Shown one piece after another: positions 8,024-16,504 of a DNA stretch of 48,756 nt. Numbering within the stretch: the stretch's first letter is position 1; each line of letters starts with the position of its first letter. The notes beneath the pieces are model-generated. The model was not told where the DNA came from. It did no database searches and was given only the letters and a program-made list of their open reading frames with translations. This DNA comes from an uncultured Ruminococcus sp. (lineage in GTDB: Bacteria > Bacillota > Clostridia > Oscillospirales > Acutalibacteraceae), in assembly GCA_902765625.1 (NCBI GenBank), contig CACXAO010000025.1:1-48756 (forward strand). Reading direction: 5' to 3'. A program made the translations under genes and the position numbers.

Positions 8024-9231
8024 TGGAAAAGATTAAAATGATTACGCCGATCGTTGAGATGGACGGCGACGAAATGACCAGAATCATCTGGCAGCAGCTC
8101 AAGGATACGCTTATCCTCCCCTACGTTGACCTCAAAACCGAATACTACGACCTCGGTCTTGTTCACAGAAACGAGACCGACGATCAGGTTACGGTAGACG
8201 CGGCGAACGCTACCAAAAAGTACGGCGTCGGCGTTAAGTGCGCGACCATCACCCCCAACGCGGCGAGAATGGACGAGTACAACCTCAAGAGCATGTGGAA
8301 ATCGCCTAACGGCACTATCCGCGCCATCCTCGACGGCACCGTTTTCAGAAGCCCGATCCTCGTAAAGGGCATCGTTCCCTACATTCCCACATGGAAAAAG
8401 CCCATCTGCATTGCCCGTCACGCTTACGGCGACGTTTACAAGAACACCGAAATGCGCGTTGAAGGCGGCAGCAAGGCTGAGCTTTGCGTTACCAAGCCCG
8501 ACGGCTCTGAGGAAAGAAGCCTTATCTTCGACTTCAAGTCCGATGGCATTATTCAGGGCATGCACAATATCGACAAGAGCATTTCTTCGTTTGCGCGTTC
8601 CTGCTTCAACTACGCTCTCGACCAGCGCATCGACGTCTGGTTCGCGACTAAGGACACCATCAGCAAAACCTACGACCATCGCTTCAAGGATATCTTCGCC
8701 GAGATCTTTGAGAACGAGTACAAGGATAAATTTGAGGAAGCAGGCATCACCTACTTCTACACCCTCATCGACGACGCTGTTGCGCGCGTTATCCGCAGCG
8801 AAGGCGGCTATATGTGGGCGTGCAAGAACTACGACGGCGACGTTATGAGCGACATGATCGCGACCGCTTTCGGCTCTCTCGCGATGATGACAAGCGTGCT
8901 TGTTTCTCCCGACGGCATCTACGAGTTCGAGGCTGCTCACGGCACCGTTCAGCGCCACTACTACAAGCACCTCAAGGGCGAGGAGACCTCTACCAACTCC
9001 GTTGCGACCATCTTTGCCTGGACAGGCGCGCTCAAGAAGCGCGGCGAGCTTGACAAGCTGCCTGAGCTCAGCGCATTTGCCGAGAAGCTTGAGCAGGCTA
9101 CGATCAAGACTATTGAGGACGGCGTTATGACCGGCGACCTCTACCTGATCTCTACCCTCGAAAACAAAACTAAGGTCAACACAGAGGATTTCCTCAAGGC
9201 TGTTAACGAGCGTCTTTCCGCAATGCTTTAA
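8023..9231 (+). CDS. icd: NADP-dependent isocitrate dehydrogenase, homodimeric type
   Basis: A 402-residue enzyme that converts isocitrate to 2-oxoglutarate and CO2 with reduction of NADP. It is of the homodimeric, eukaryote-like type (type II), not the E. coli type: the N-terminus is [15 protein letters not shown], followed by [15 protein letters not shown], the substrate-binding WKSPNGTIR and the [12 protein letters not shown] segment at the cofactor site. The ATG overlaps the acn TAA by one base (TAATG), and an AAGGAG site lies inside the end of acn. The acn-icd pair forms the oxidative branch of a partial TCA cycle that feeds glutamate synthesis. Confidence 0.96.
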   Translation: MEKIKMITPIVEMDGDEMTRIIWQQLKDTLILPYVDLKTEYYDLGLVHRNETDDQVTVDAANATKKYGVGVKCATITPNAARMDEYNLKSMWKSPNGTIRAILDGTVFRSPILVKGIVPYIPTWKKPICIARHAYGDVYKNTEMRVEGGSKAELCVTKPDGSEERSLIFDFKSDGIIQGMHNIDKSISSFARSCFNYALDQRIDVWFATKDTISKTYDHRFKDIFAEIFENEYKDKFEEAGITYFYTLIDDAVARVIRSEGGYMWACKNYDGDVMSDMIATAFGSLAMMTSVLVSPDGIYEFEAAHGTVQRHYYKHLKGEETSTNSVATIFAWTGALKKRGELDKLPELSAFAEKLEQATIKTIEDGVMTGDLYLISTLENKTKVNTEDFLKAVNERLSAML

Positions 9232-9248
9232 TCCTCAAAAGGAGACAC

Positions 9249-9887
9249 ATGCGTATGTCAAAGAATGACAGCATTTCCATGTCGGTAATCAGGCGTTTGC
9301 CCAGATATTACCGCTTTCTCACCGAGCTCGACGAGCAGGGAGTTGACAGGATCTCATCCAACAAGCTCGCAGAGATCATGAACGTTACCGCTTCTCAGGT
9401 TCGTCAGGATCTCAACTGCTTCGGCGGCTTCGGTCAGCAGGGCTACGGCTACAGCGTCGGCCAGCTTAAAGACGAGATAAAGGGTATTCTCGGTCTTAAC
9501 AACGGCTACAAGGCGATACTGATCGGCGTAGGCAACTTTGGCTCAGCGCTTGCCAACCACCTCAGCTTTGAAAAGCTTGGCTTTGAGCTTGTCGCCTGCT
9601 TTGACAACGATAAAAGAAAGGTCGGTCAGACTGTCGGCGAAATGGTTATCCGCCATGACGACGAGCTAGAGGATTACTGCAGCGGCAATCAGGTCGACAC
9701 CGCTATTCTCTGTATTCCAAAAGAAAACGTCGAGGCTATTCTCGACAAGCTCTATTCACTCGGCATCAGAAGCTTTTGGAATTTCAGTCACTATGACATT
9801 TCCACACGCTACAGCGACACTGTGGTTGAAAATGTTCACCTCAGCGACAGGCTGATGACACTTTGCTACAGAATGAACCACAATTGA
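9249..9887 (+). CDS. rex: redox-sensing transcriptional repressor Rex
   Basis: A 212-residue Rex protein. Rex binds DNA when NADH is low and releases it when NADH rises, controlling fermentation and electron-transfer genes. Seen: an N-terminal winged helix with ITERLPRYYR-like VIRRLPRYYR, NVTASQVRQDL as recognition region, then the Rossmann motif GVGNFGSAL near residues 97-105 and the C-terminal domain-swap helix. Two starts are possible: ATG 9249, 4 nt after GGAG, and ATG 9255, 10 nt after it. The gene lies 17 nt after icd and 19 nt before comEC, so it is expressed with the acn operon. I saw no clear Rex operator at this promoter. Confidence 0.95.
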   Translation: MRMSKNDSISMSVIRRLPRYYRFLTELDEQGVDRISSNKLAEIMNVTASQVRQDLNCFGGFGQQGYGYSVGQLKDEIKGILGLNNGYKAILIGVGNFGSALANHLSFEKLGFELVACFDNDKRKVGQTVGEMVIRHDDELEDYCSGNQVDTAILCIPKENVEAILDKLYSLGIRSFWNFSHYDISTRYSDTVVENVHLSDRLMTLCYRMNHN

Positions 9888-9906
9888 CCCTACCCGGAGA
9901 AAAACA

Positions 9907-12093
9907 ATGAAGCGGCTGTTCGGTACAATCGGATTGACATATCTGACTGTACTGGCGGTCGCCTTTTTTCTGCCGGAAACCACCCTTTATCTGCTTGCGG
10001 CAGGCTTTTTGCTTCTTGGCGGCGGTATTGCCGCCGTGATAAAAAACTGTAAAAACGGAAAAACAGTCCTGCTTGCAGGAGCTTCGATGGCTTTGGCTAC
10101 GATAAGTATATTTCTTTTCCGGAATTATATTTATCAGCCCGTCATCGATAAATATTCTGATACGGAAATATCTTTTAAGGGATACATCTGCGACAAGGTG
10201 ATAATCGCAGGAAAAACCTATACCGTTGAGCTGCAAGCCGAGGAGATAAACGGCGAAAAGTCATCGGTAAAGATACATCTGACCGGAACAGGCGACTTTG
10301 AGCCGGAGGATTTCGACCGCGTTGAGGGCAAGCTTTTTGTTTACGCAAATAAAAACGAAAACCTGATAAGCAAGGGATTTTTCCTCAGCGCGTCACCGGA
10401 CGACGGATACGAGCTTAAAGCCACCGGAGAAAAGCATTTTTCGCTGTACAATCTCGCGGTTAAGGCGAGGGACAAATGCAACACCGCCCTTACCCGACTG
10501 TTGAACCGCAAAAGCGGCGCGCTTTGCAAGGCTATTTTGCTGGGCGACAAGTACGGACTCAGCAAAGAGACAAAGCATGACTTTCAGCGTGCAGGCACCT
10601 CGTTTCTGATTGTTGTTTCGGGAATGCACCTCTCGATATTATGCGGATTTCTTGTGCTTATTCTTAAACGGACGCGGCTTCCGAGACTGCTGAGGTGCTC
10701 GATCATTGTTGCCTTTGTAATTATGTTTTCCGCGATAACGGGATTTCCGCGCTCGGTCATCAGAGCAGGAGTAATGGTTATTCTCGCGTACTGCGGAAAC
10801 GTGCTGCGACGGCAAAAGGACGGTCTGAACTCTATCGGCATTGCAGCCTTGATTCTGGCTCTTCCAAATCCGTTTGTCGTCGGAGACTTGGGCGTACTCA
10901 TGACTTTTTCAACAACGCTCGGCATCATCCTTTGGGCGCCGCACTTAATCAGATTTATGCAGCGTGTGATTCATTTTAATTCAATTAAACTGCGGCTTGT
11001 GCGAAAACCCGTAGATTTAATAATCAATTTGATCGCGGTTTCGGTTTCAGCCGCTCTGTGGGTAATGCCGGTTCAGACTTTGTTTTTGAACAGGATCAAT
11101 CTGCTCGTCATTCCGTTATCGGTAATCACCTCTCCCATTGCTTCGGTTATTCTGATTCTGTCGCTGATTCTGATTTTGCTTTACTACATTCCGTTTATCT
11201 CGGTACTCACAAAACCGCTTTCAGCCGTGATGAACTTCCTCTGCGGCTTGCACATCGACATCAATTCACTTGGCGCGGCGATTCCGTTCAGCTCCGTAAA
11301 AGCAAATCAGCCGTTTTACCTGATTTGGCTGTTTTCGACCTGTGCGCTCGTCGCGGCAGGATATATTATCAGCGCCGGAAAAAAATATATTGTTTTTTCT
11401 ATTATCACTTCTGCGGCAATTCTCGGATTCGGTTGGTCGGTTCATATTCTCACCGATACGCACCCGACCGAGGTTTATCTTAATCAGAGCTTTCACGGAC
11501 TGACCGCCGCTGTGAGCAAAAACGGCAGTCTCTCGGTTCTGTGCTGCGGCGGCAACGGCACGTACAACGACATAATTCTCGACGACCTGTACGGCTACAG
11601 CGGAGTTATCGACAACGCCGTGATTCCGAACCGAATAAACTATTCCTCGTACCTGACTATGCTCAGGGAACACTTTGATTTAAAATACATTGTTGCTAAT
11701 CAGAAATTCGCGGAGGAGATACCCGAGGACGCCGACCTAGAAATGCCAAGCGGAAGCAAAATCACCCTCGTGCTGAACAGCGATACCTCAGACGAGGTGA
11801 TGAATATTGACGGTATTCTTTACCAGTACCTGACCGTCGGAGATACCACTCTCCTCTTTGTTCCGCACTACGGAGATATAGAAAAGCTGCCCGCTCAGTA
11901 CCGGACAGCCGATTATATCGTTATGGATTTTGTTTCGTATCACGCTGAGCTGCTGAACTGCAAAACGCTGATCTACACCGGGCGGCAAAACAAGCGGTAC
12001 GCGAAATACAGGGAGCTTTTGAGAAGTATTTCCGATAATTTTATTCCGCTGAAAAAACAGAGTATTTGTTTAAAAATGAACGAAGGGCGCTGA
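9907..12093 (+). CDS. comEC: ComEC/Rec2-family membrane protein with degenerate C-terminal domain
   Basis: A 728-residue membrane protein of the ComEC/Rec2 family, the channel for single-stranded DNA in natural transformation. Order: two N-terminal membrane segments, an extracytoplasmic DUF4131-like part (about 65-190), the Competence domain with ILLGDKYGLSKE and FLIVVSGMHLSIL (about 208-245) and many membrane helices to about 500, then a soluble C-terminal domain. Normal ComEC ends in a metallo-beta-lactamase fold with HxHxDH; here the matching region reads VLCCGGNGTYNDIILDD and no such motif occurs. It may be a channel without nuclease activity. The ATG follows a GGAG site. The stop sits in the loop of the shared terminator. 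No other competence gene is in the window. Confidence 0.88.
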   Translation: MKRLFGTIGLTYLTVLAVAFFLPETTLYLLAAGFLLLGGGIAAVIKNCKNGKTVLLAGASMALATISIFLFRNYIYQPVIDKYSDTEISFKGYICDKVIIAGKTYTVELQAEEINGEKSSVKIHLTGTGDFEPEDFDRVEGKLFVYANKNENLISKGFFLSASPDDGYELKATGEKHFSLYNLAVKARDKCNTALTRLLNRKSGALCKAILLGDKYGLSKETKHDFQRAGTSFLIVVSGMHLSILCGFLVLILKRTRLPRLLRCSIIVAFVIMFSAITGFPRSVIRAGVMVILAYCGNVLRRQKDGLNSIGIAALILALPNPFVVGDLGVLMTFSTTLGIILWAPHLIRFMQRVIHFNSIKLRLVRKPVDLIINLIAVSVSAALWVMPVQTLFLNRINLLVIPLSVITSPIASVILILSLILILLYYIPFISVLTKPLSAVMNFLCGLHIDINSLGAAIPFSSVKANQPFYLIWLFSTCALVAAGYIISAGKKYIVFSIITSAAILGFGWSVHILTDTHPTEVYLNQSFHGLTAAVSKNGSLSVLCCGGNGTYNDIILDDLYGYSGVIDNAVIPNRINYSSYLTMLREHFDLKYIVANQKFAEEIPEDADLEMPSGSKITLVLNSDTSDEVMNIDGILYQYLTVGDTTLLFVPHYGDIEKLPAQYRTADYIVMDFVSYHAELLNCKTLIYTGRQNKRYAKYRELLRSISDNFIPLKKQSICLKMNEGR

Positions 12094-12104
12094 GTGCGCC
12101 CTTC
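12082..12104. terminator. bidirectional terminator between comEC and the Dlt-like operon
   Basis: A perfect 9-bp stem GAAGGGCGC/GCGCCCTTC with a 5-nt loop. The comEC stop codon is in the loop, and the convergent SGNH gene ends 3 nt beyond. The flanking T-rich tracts are weak on the plus strand and better (CATTTTT) on the minus strand. Confidence 0.7.
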
Positions 12105-12106
12105 AA

Positions 12107-13273
12107 TTATTTATCCTTCTTTGCAGCGTAATCTTCAACCTTTTTGATGAGGTCGTTTGTTTCATACAGCTCAATTTTTTTGTTTTTTGTGTTCTGCTTA
12201 AATCGGTAGTCGGTGTAATCGTAGAACTTATACCAGAAATCAACAGCCTCGTTCCACTGCTTTTCGTTTTTCTCGTCAAGAACGGTTTTCTGAACCTTGT
12301 ACTTGTCGGTGATAATCTTGCCGAAGTAGTCGGTGAATTTTACCGAGCCGTAGATGTTGAGGTGATCGTGGTTGTAGTAATCATCTGTGGAATAAGACAT
12401 CGCGGTTGAGTCGCGCTCAAAGTTGATGTAATTAAAGCCGTATTCGCTGATAATATCAAAGGCTCTGTTGCCGCGGGTAAAACGCTTGTAGGTCTCCTGC
12501 TTTACAATATGCGGAAAACGTACAAACAGCAGATTGTTGTAATTCTGCTCCTTGCAGTAGTCGAGGAACTCGCGGAGGAATACCTCGTAACGCGGCTCAA
12601 GGTCGGTACGGGATTCGTCGTTCGGCAACTGGGAATTGTAGACCTTTTCGTCTATCTTAAGCGTCTGCGCGGTGGTTTTGAAGCCCTTGAGGTAAGAATA
12701 GCCGCGTAGATCCTGAGTGATACGAGAGGTCATCTTGTTCCAAGGCTCGGGATAGTCGTTCCATACGCCGTGGTATTTTAATATTGGGAAATAGAACTCG
12801 CGTCTGCCGAGGTCGCGGACCGCCGGAGTGCTCTCGATGTACTCGATCTTGTTGCCGTTGAGCGGAACGTTGTCGATATAGTTGCGTATACTCGACTCCT
12901 TCTCCTCGTTGTCCGTGCCGTAGAGGAAGCAGTTGATCTCAATAACGATCAGCTCGGGAGTCTGGGTGCGCTCCATCTCCTTGATCTGCGTTTTCATTGC
13001 AGCCGCCGTGCTTGATGCCGTGGCGTAAGGAAAGCTGGTAATGCCGTATTTTTCATACAGCAGCGCAGGCGATATTCCCGAATACATCTCGCTGGAGCCG
13101 ATCATCGCAACGTCAATGGTCTCCTTGTCCTCGATATAAAAGGCGTCGAGACGAAGCCTGTTTGCGTCGTGGTGGCAGAGTACGTACTCCTGCAATACGC
13201 CGATAACCAGCGCCGACAACAGAAAGAAAGCCGTTAATTTAATTGCTCTTGTAATGTATAGCTTTTTCTTCAT
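12107..13273 (-). CDS. DltD/SGNH-like envelope protein, last gene of the Dlt-like operon
   Basis: A 388-residue protein with one N-terminal membrane anchor (about residues 9-28) and an outside SGNH-hydrolase-type domain. Block I is VAMIGSSEMYSGISP, with the nucleophile at Ser60 or Ser61, and the C-terminal block is NHDHLNIYG (about 301-309). The GSSE form is DltD-like. In the Dlt pathway, DltD acts with the MBOAT protein to pass D-alanine to teichoic acid; AlgX/AlgJ-like proteins play a similar role in acetylation. I chose ATG 13273, which begins MKKKLYITR and has AAAGG upstream; an upstream GTG at 13327 has no ribosome-binding site. The gene is 83 nt after the MBOAT gene, across a hairpin. 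Confidence 0.75.
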   Translation of the reverse strand: MKKKLYITRAIKLTAFFLLSALVIGVLQEYVLCHHDANRLRLDAFYIEDKETIDVAMIGSSEMYSGISPALLYEKYGITSFPYATASSTAAAMKTQIKEMERTQTPELIVIEINCFLYGTDNEEKESSIRNYIDNVPLNGNKIEYIESTPAVRDLGRREFYFPILKYHGVWNDYPEPWNKMTSRITQDLRGYSYLKGFKTTAQTLKIDEKVYNSQLPNDESRTDLEPRYEVFLREFLDYCKEQNYNNLLFVRFPHIVKQETYKRFTRGNRAFDIISEYGFNYINFERDSTAMSYSTDDYYNHDHLNIYGSVKFTDYFGKIITDKYKVQKTVLDEKNEKQWNEAVDFWYKFYDYTDYRFKQNTKNKKIELYETNDLIKKVEDYAAKKDK

Positions 13274-13318
13274 AAATACACTTACCTTTTGAAATTGCGG
13301 AATCAATGATTTTACCGC

Positions 13319-13356
13319 GTGCTTCACTCACAATAATTTTGCAAGCGAAGCTGCAC
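13319..13356 (-). other. intercistronic hairpin directly after the MBOAT stop codon
   Basis: The arms GTGCTTCACTCACAA (13319-13333) and TTGCAAGCGAAGCTGCAC (13339-13356) pair as RNA with a few G-U wobbles and a 3-nt bulge. No U-tract follows, so it looks like an mRNA stability or processing element, not a terminator. Confidence 0.45.
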
Positions 13357-14982
13357 CTAGAACTGGGCGTAAACGAAATCCGCCGCGCTGTAGCCGGAGC
13401 CGTAAATGCCGAATACAACGATTGAGATAAGGCAGACAAACAGCAGTGCAAAGCGCAGTATAAACGGCTTTTTGTCCAGCATATGGCGAATATCGAGACC
13501 GTCCTTCGCGCGCTCCTGAATAACGCTGGCGATAAATATGATCAAACCGCCGATGAGCACGACGAGGTAGTCCTTCTTGCCCAAACCGAGGTCGCTTATC
13601 TGGCTGTAGCCGAGCTTGAAGTTCTGGTTAGTGAAGAACAGCCAGAAGGTGCGCATAGCCTGCGAGAAGGAAGGCGCAACGTCGAACACGTAGCCGACGA
13701 GGACTATCAGGAAGGTGCGGAACATCTGGAAGAGCATAAAGGGAATGTTGGTGTCCTTTATGTGCAGCTTGTCCTTCGCGCTGATAAACAGCGGCTCGAG
13801 AAGGATGCTGACCATGATGATCAGACCGTTCCACGCACCGAATGCGACATACTTCCAGCTTGCGCCGTGCCATATACCTACTACGAGGAATACGATCAGC
13901 GAGGCTACGCTGGTGGGAAGTACCTTTGAGATATGCGCGCCTGCAGCGGTTTTGCCAAAGCGCGTGCCCTTCATCTTCTTGCTCGCGGTGATGAACGCGT
14001 TGGACATAGCCACGGGATAGAAGAGGTAGTTTTTGAGCCATGCGCCGAGCGAAATATGCCAGCGGCGCCAGTACTCGTTGATTGAACGCGAGAAGTACGG
14101 ACGCTTGAAGTTGTCTATCATATCAACGCCGAAAATCTGAGCGACGCCTCGGGAAATATCGATACCGCCCGAGAAGTCGGCGTAAAGCTGCAGTGCATAC
14201 AGCAAAATCGTAAAGGTCAGGGTTGTGCCGCCGAACTTGTTGAATTCGGCAGTGACCGCCGTAATCGGGATAACCGCGCGGTCGGCGATAACGAGCTTCT
14301 TGAAGAAGCCCCACATAATAAGCTCGCAGCCGTGCTTGAAGCGTGTAAAGTCAAAATCGTGACCCTCAAAGAGCTGAACAGCAAGCTGATCGTAGATGCT
14401 GATAGGTCCCTGAATGATCTGAGGGAAGAACGAAACAAAGAGCAGCAGCTTGAGAGGGTTCTTCTGTGCCTCGGTCTTTTCGCGGTACACGTCGACGATA
14501 TAACCCATCGACTGGAAGGTGTAGAACGAAATACCGAGAGGCAGAATGAGCTTAAGACTCGGCGCTGAGAAATCCAGACTGAACGCGCCGAGAATGTCGT
14601 TGAGGCTGCCGGCAAAGAAGTTGTAGTACTTCAAAAACGCGAGGATGCCAAAGTTGAGAAGCAGCGCAAGAGTCATGATAAGGCGCATGCGCACCTTGGT
14701 CTTGTTCTTGTACTTCTTTTTATCGTCGCGGCTCCACTCGCTCTTGTGCGCCTTCAGCACAGCCTTGGACTTGGCTGACGCCTTGCTCAGCCACAGTGCG
14801 ATCAGATAGGTGCTCAGCGTTGTAAAGAGCATGAACGCTCCGAGCTGATAGCTCCATGTGCAGTAGAAAAAGATGCTCGCCGCAAGGAGCACCGTCCAGC
14901 GGTACTTCTTGAACGGAAGAACAAAATACACCAGCGCGGTAGCCAGCACAAAGAAAATAAAGTTTAATGATGTATAGGTCAA
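13357..14982 (-). CDS. MBOAT acyltransferase (DltB/AlgI-like)
   Basis: A 541-residue polytopic membrane protein of the MBOAT family. These move an activated acyl group across or onto the outer face of the membrane and attach it to a glycan. Seen: about ten hydrophobic segments, LYADFSGGIDISRG (267-280), the motif YWRRWHISLGAWLKNYLFYP (304-323, His309), and the second histidine in GIWHGASW (369-376, His372). Both histidines of AlgI/DltB are present. The chosen start is a TTG at 14982, 8 nt after AGGAG, giving MTYTSLNFIFF; the frame is open further upstream without a good site. It sits between the carrier/decarboxylase genes and the SGNH gene, so its donor is probably the acyl carrier protein. 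Confidence 0.85.
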   Translation of the reverse strand: MTYTSLNFIFFVLATALVYFVLPFKKYRWTVLLAASIFFYCTWSYQLGAFMLFTTLSTYLIALWLSKASAKSKAVLKAHKSEWSRDDKKKYKNKTKVRMRLIMTLALLLNFGILAFLKYYNFFAGSLNDILGAFSLDFSAPSLKLILPLGISFYTFQSMGYIVDVYREKTEAQKNPLKLLLFVSFFPQIIQGPISIYDQLAVQLFEGHDFDFTRFKHGCELIMWGFFKKLVIADRAVIPITAVTAEFNKFGGTTLTFTILLYALQLYADFSGGIDISRGVAQIFGVDMIDNFKRPYFSRSINEYWRRWHISLGAWLKNYLFYPVAMSNAFITASKKMKGTRFGKTAAGAHISKVLPTSVASLIVFLVVGIWHGASWKYVAFGAWNGLIIMVSILLEPLFISAKDKLHIKDTNIPFMLFQMFRTFLIVLVGYVFDVAPSFSQAMRTFWLFFTNQNFKLGYSQISDLGLGKKDYLVVLIGGLIIFIASVIQERAKDGLDIRHMLDKKPFILRFALLFVCLISIVVFGIYGSGYSAADFVYAQF

Positions 14983-15024
14983 AATAACATCTCCTATGTA
15001 GGGGTGTCGTAAACAAAACGCAAG

Positions 15025-15056
15025 CTTGAAGTTGCCCAAAAAAGGACAACCTCAAG
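15025..15056 (-). other. intercistronic hairpin between decarboxylase and MBOAT genes
   Basis: A 13-bp stem (15025-15037 with 15044-15056) containing two G-U wobbles and closed by a six-U loop on the minus strand. A partly U-rich stretch (GCGTTTTGTTT) follows. It could attenuate transcription or protect the upstream transcript, separating the cytosolic and membrane halves of the operon. Confidence 0.55.
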
Positions 15057-15067
15057 CGTAGTTAATA

Positions 15068-16249
15068 TCAAGGGGTGTTGAATACGTCGGAGTAGAGTCT
15101 TTCGCGGAGAACGGTGAGTCCGTCCTTCTCTGAATAGACCGAGATAACCGGCATTTCGCGGCTGAGGAAAATCGCCATGCCCTCCATCGCGGAATACGCG
15201 CCTGTTCTGGTGAACACGAGGGTGTCGCCGATTTCGAGAGTGTCAAACTCTGCCGCTCTCGCAAGGATATCGTTGGTGGTGCAGAGGCTGCCGCAGAGAG
15301 TCCACGGTGCCACGCTGCCCGAAGCTTCGTTTTCCTTGAGGTGAAGTATAACGGGAATCTGCATTCCCTGAAGCTGACCGTCGTACTTGAGCTGGTTAAG
15401 TCCGCCGTCCACAATAGCGTAGTTAACGCCGTAGCAGGTTTTGACGTCGATAACCTTTGTGAAGTAATAACCGCAGGGTGCGGCGAAGAATCTGCCCATT
15501 TCGACGGTGAGGTCGGCGATTTCGCCGATTTCGCGGATTCTGGGAGCAATATCGGCAAGTCTAGCCGATTCAAGCTCGTCCGCATTCTCGTCAAAGTAGT
15601 CAACCGCAAGTCCGGTGCCGTACTCAAGGCGCTGCACCGTGAAGTCAAGCTCGTCCTTGATTTTGCGAACAAGCTCCTCGAGATAATCAAGCTCGCGGAG
15701 GATCGGCTTTGCCTTGCGCTTCTGAGTGCCTGTGAAATAGTGGATACCCACGATCTCAACGCCCTCGTAATCTGCGCGGTTGCGGATCAGGTCGAGAACA
15801 TCGCCCTCCTCCATACCGAACTGGCTGCCGCCCTTTACGTCGGTAACGCGGAGCAAAACGGGAAATACCTTGCCTCTGCTGAGCGCGGCTTCGTTGATAA
15901 GCTGCAAATGCAGAAAGCTCTCGGCGGTGAAGGTACCGACATTGTCGTCGGCTGCGCGTTCAACGTCCGCTTTGGTCTTGTTGACGCCCGAGAAGATGAT
16001 TTTGCTGACGTCGACGCCTGTTTTTTCGCAAATCGTAAGCTCGCCGGGACTGCAAACCTCGATTTTGTCGATGGTATCGGGCAGTCTGCCGAGCAAAAAG
16101 GCGTTTGCTTTAATCGAGAAGCACAGTCCAACGTTGTCGCCGAACTGTTCGCGGATCAGCGCCGCGCGGGCGTTGAAGGCGTCGAGGTCGTAAACGTAGG
16201 AGGGTGTTCCGAGCTGAGAGAGTATTTCTCTGAGTTTATTCTCGTTCAT
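15068..16249 (-). CDS. fold-type III PLP decarboxylase, BtrK-like
   Basis: A 393-residue enzyme of the alanine-racemase-fold decarboxylases (LysA/ODC/BtrK). The PLP lysine is Lys47 in SIKAN; the EMGRFF motif is at 250-255 and Cys323 lies in GSLCTTNDIL. Two sites depart from diaminopimelate decarboxylase: HIGSQ is replaced by HYFTGTQ (170-176), and the substrate-binding CE(S)xD is CTTND (323-327), without the acidic residue after Cys. Both forms are like those I recall in BtrK, which decarboxylates glutamate tethered to a carrier protein. The adjacent carrier-protein gene supports this. Start: ATG 16249 has AGGA 8 nt upstream; ATG 16258, overlapping the previous stop, is the alternative. An ordinary amino-acid decarboxylase is not excluded. 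Confidence 0.78.
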   Translation of the reverse strand: MNENKLREILSQLGTPSYVYDLDAFNARAALIREQFGDNVGLCFSIKANAFLLGRLPDTIDKIEVCSPGELTICEKTGVDVSKIIFSGVNKTKADVERAADDNVGTFTAESFLHLQLINEAALSRGKVFPVLLRVTDVKGGSQFGMEEGDVLDLIRNRADYEGVEIVGIHYFTGTQKRKAKPILRELDYLEELVRKIKDELDFTVQRLEYGTGLAVDYFDENADELESARLADIAPRIREIGEIADLTVEMGRFFAAPCGYYFTKVIDVKTCYGVNYAIVDGGLNQLKYDGQLQGMQIPVILHLKENEASGSVAPWTLCGSLCTTNDILARAAEFDTLEIGDTLVFTRTGAYSAMEGMAIFLSREMPVISVYSEKDGLTVLRERLYSDVFNTP

Positions 16250-16250
16250 A

Positions 16251-16481
16251 TTATTCATCCTGAAGCTCTTCAATCAGCGCGAGCATTGCCTTTGCGGAGT
16301 TGAAGTTGTCGGGTACGAGGTTGTTGGGCTTGATTTCGATGTCAAAAGCGTCGTTAAGCTCGCCGACAAGCGCAACGATATCAAAGGAATCGAGAATACC
16401 GTCGGTGATAAGCGCGGTTTCGTTCGCAAAGTCAACGTCTGGTCTGAGTTCTTCCAAGATTTCCATTAATTCATCCATCAT
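16251..16481 (-). CDS. acyl/peptidyl carrier protein
   Basis: A 76-residue acidic four-helix carrier protein. The phosphopantetheine attachment serine is Ser32 in GILDSFDIVALV, matching the DSxx pattern; DltC and ACP families have the same length. The start ATG ATG follows GAAGGAG by 8 nt. It lies 23 nt after the adenylation gene and directly before the decarboxylase gene, the position DltC holds in some dlt operons. It probably carries the aminoacyl thioester made by the adenylation enzyme. It differs from a fatty-acid-synthesis ACP in its neighbours; no fab genes are near. Confidence 0.88.
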   Translation of the reverse strand: MMDELMEILEELRPDVDFANETALITDGILDSFDIVALVGELNDAFDIEIKPNNLVPDNFNSAKAMLALIEELQDE

Positions 16482-16504
16482 AACAATTTCTCCTTCAAAA
16501 TAGA

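Noticed and set aside
8020..8970. Minus-strand frame of about 316 codons opposite icd
   Set aside because: It is antisense to a textbook isocitrate dehydrogenase and has no domain.
15068..16249. Diaminopimelate decarboxylase (lysA) as a simple call
   Set aside because: The specificity residues differ, and it lies between a carrier protein and an MBOAT gene, not with lysine genes.
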